Assembly: GCA_022710245.1 (NCBI GenBank)
Contig: JAKLHH010000500.1
Location: forward strand, 1 to 6,110
Reading direction: 5' to 3'
DNA length: 6,110 nt
Source: Myxococcota bacterium
Lineage (GTDB): Bacteria > Myxococcota > Polyangia > GCA-2747355 > JAKLHH01
Position 1 is the first letter of the stretch; each line of letters opens with the position of its first letter. Shown in pieces: positions 5,690 to 6,110 of the stretch. The position numbers and the translations under genes were made by a program. Below the pieces are notes generated by a model that ran no database searches, had not been told where the DNA came from, and saw nothing but the letters and a program-made list of their open reading frames with translations.

Positions 5690-6110
5690 TGCGGGCTCGC
5701 GCGCAGGCGCTCGCGCTCGCGGCGCTCCTCGCCGGCTCGTGCGCAGACCGGGAGGGCAGCCCGGCCTCTGACCGCGCCGCCGAGGCCGCGGCGCCGGACG
5801 CCTCTCGCCAGCTGGACCTCCCACGTCTCGAGGCGGCCGCCGCGCGGGACAGCAGCCCCGACGGCGGAGCGGTGTGCCCGCCGGGGAGCGGCGACGGCGT
5901 GCTCGGCGGCTCGCGTCCGACGGCGCTGAAGGTCCCGGCCGGCTACGACCCCGCCCTGAAGTACCCGCTGGTGATCGAGCTCCACGGCCGCGGCGGCAAG
6001 GGGATGGACGCGGAGAGCGCCTTCAAGATGGGCGAGCTCTCCGACCAGCACGGGCTCTTCGTGATGGCCCCCGACGGGACGCTCGACTCGCCTCCGGACG
6101 ACACGCCGCC
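5689..6110 (+). CDS. Lipoprotein, putative polyhydroxybutyrate-depolymerase-family esterase (N-terminal part)
   Basis: The ATG shares one base with the stop of the upstream gene (TGATG, 5687-5691), so translation is probably coupled. No ribosome binding site sits at normal distance; an AGGTGAAG at 5661-5668 is about 20 nt away. The window holds 140 codons and the gene runs off the right edge. Residues 1-18 look like a lipoprotein signal ending LLAGSC, with Cys18 as the probable lipidation site, then an Asp/Ala/Ser-rich linker to about residue 60. The rest matches the start of PHB-depolymerase or feruloyl-esterase-like alpha/beta hydrolases: VPAGYDPALKYPLVIELHGRGG (82-103), where the LHG turn usually helps form the oxyanion hole, and ELSDQHGLFVMAPDG (116-130). 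The catalytic Ser, Asp and His would lie beyond the window and were not seen. It probably hydrolyses an ester at the cell surface; the substrate is unknown. Confidence 0.8.
   Translation, partial: MRARAQALALAALLAGSCADREGSPASDRAAEAAAPDASRQLDLPRLEAAAARDSSPDGGAVCPPGSGDGVLGGSRPTALKVPAGYDPALKYPLVIELHGRGGKGMDAESAFKMGELSDQHGLFVMAPDGTLDSPPDDTP

Noticed and set aside
4085..5824. Minus-strand in-frame extension of the ZIP-like gene to 5824 (888 codons)
   Set aside because: The extra part is antisense to the lipoprotein genes and crosses the divergent promoter region. The GTG at 4084 has a good ribosome binding site and a membrane helix immediately follows.

Overview
The window is very GC-rich bacterial DNA with a strong preference for G or C at third codon positions. 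It holds a eukaryotic-like Ser/Thr kinase with an extracytoplasmic sensor domain, exported proteins and lipoproteins with low-complexity linkers, and a strong sigma-54 promoter match. Together these suggest a Myxococcota (myxobacterial or polyangial) chromosome. That assignment is inference from style and content; no rRNA or other taxonomic marker is present.

The left two thirds are on the minus strand. Read in transcription order they are: a ZIP-like (GufA-type) membrane metal transporter with a His-rich C-terminal tail (4084 to 3158), an exported protein of about 265 residues that I infer to be a circularly permuted papain-like (NlpC/P60 or LRAT-like) enzyme (3059 to 2262), and a membrane Ser/Thr kinase fused to a family 5 solute-binding domain (2087, running off the left edge). 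Gaps of 98 and 174 nt separate them. The kinase therefore probably has its own promoter, while the first two genes could be co-transcribed.

Bases 4085-4462 form a divergent intergenic region. It holds a candidate sigma-70-type promoter for the transporter, a 7-bp-stem inverted repeat, a perfect 14-bp palindrome, and a near-consensus sigma-54 promoter (GG-N10-GC) facing right. The sigma-54 promoter predicts a leader of about 20 nt that contains a good Shine-Dalgarno sequence.

The right third is on the plus strand. It encodes two translationally coupled exported lipoproteins whose stop and start share one base (TGATG at 5687-5691). The first (4463-5689) has a Cys-rich N-terminal module, three Trp/Cys mini-repeats and a C-terminal glycine-rich beta-structured domain. 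The second (5689 to the right edge) begins like a polyhydroxybutyrate-depolymerase-family esterase. The pair looks like an inducible cell-surface module of a structural or adhesive lipoprotein plus a hydrolase. This function is inferred from context only.

No tRNA, rRNA, CRISPR array, transposase or insertion sequence was seen. The most notable items are the kinase/solute-binding-protein fusion, the sigma-54-driven lipoprotein pair, the altered metal-site motifs of the ZIP-like protein, and the putative permuted papain-like exported enzyme.
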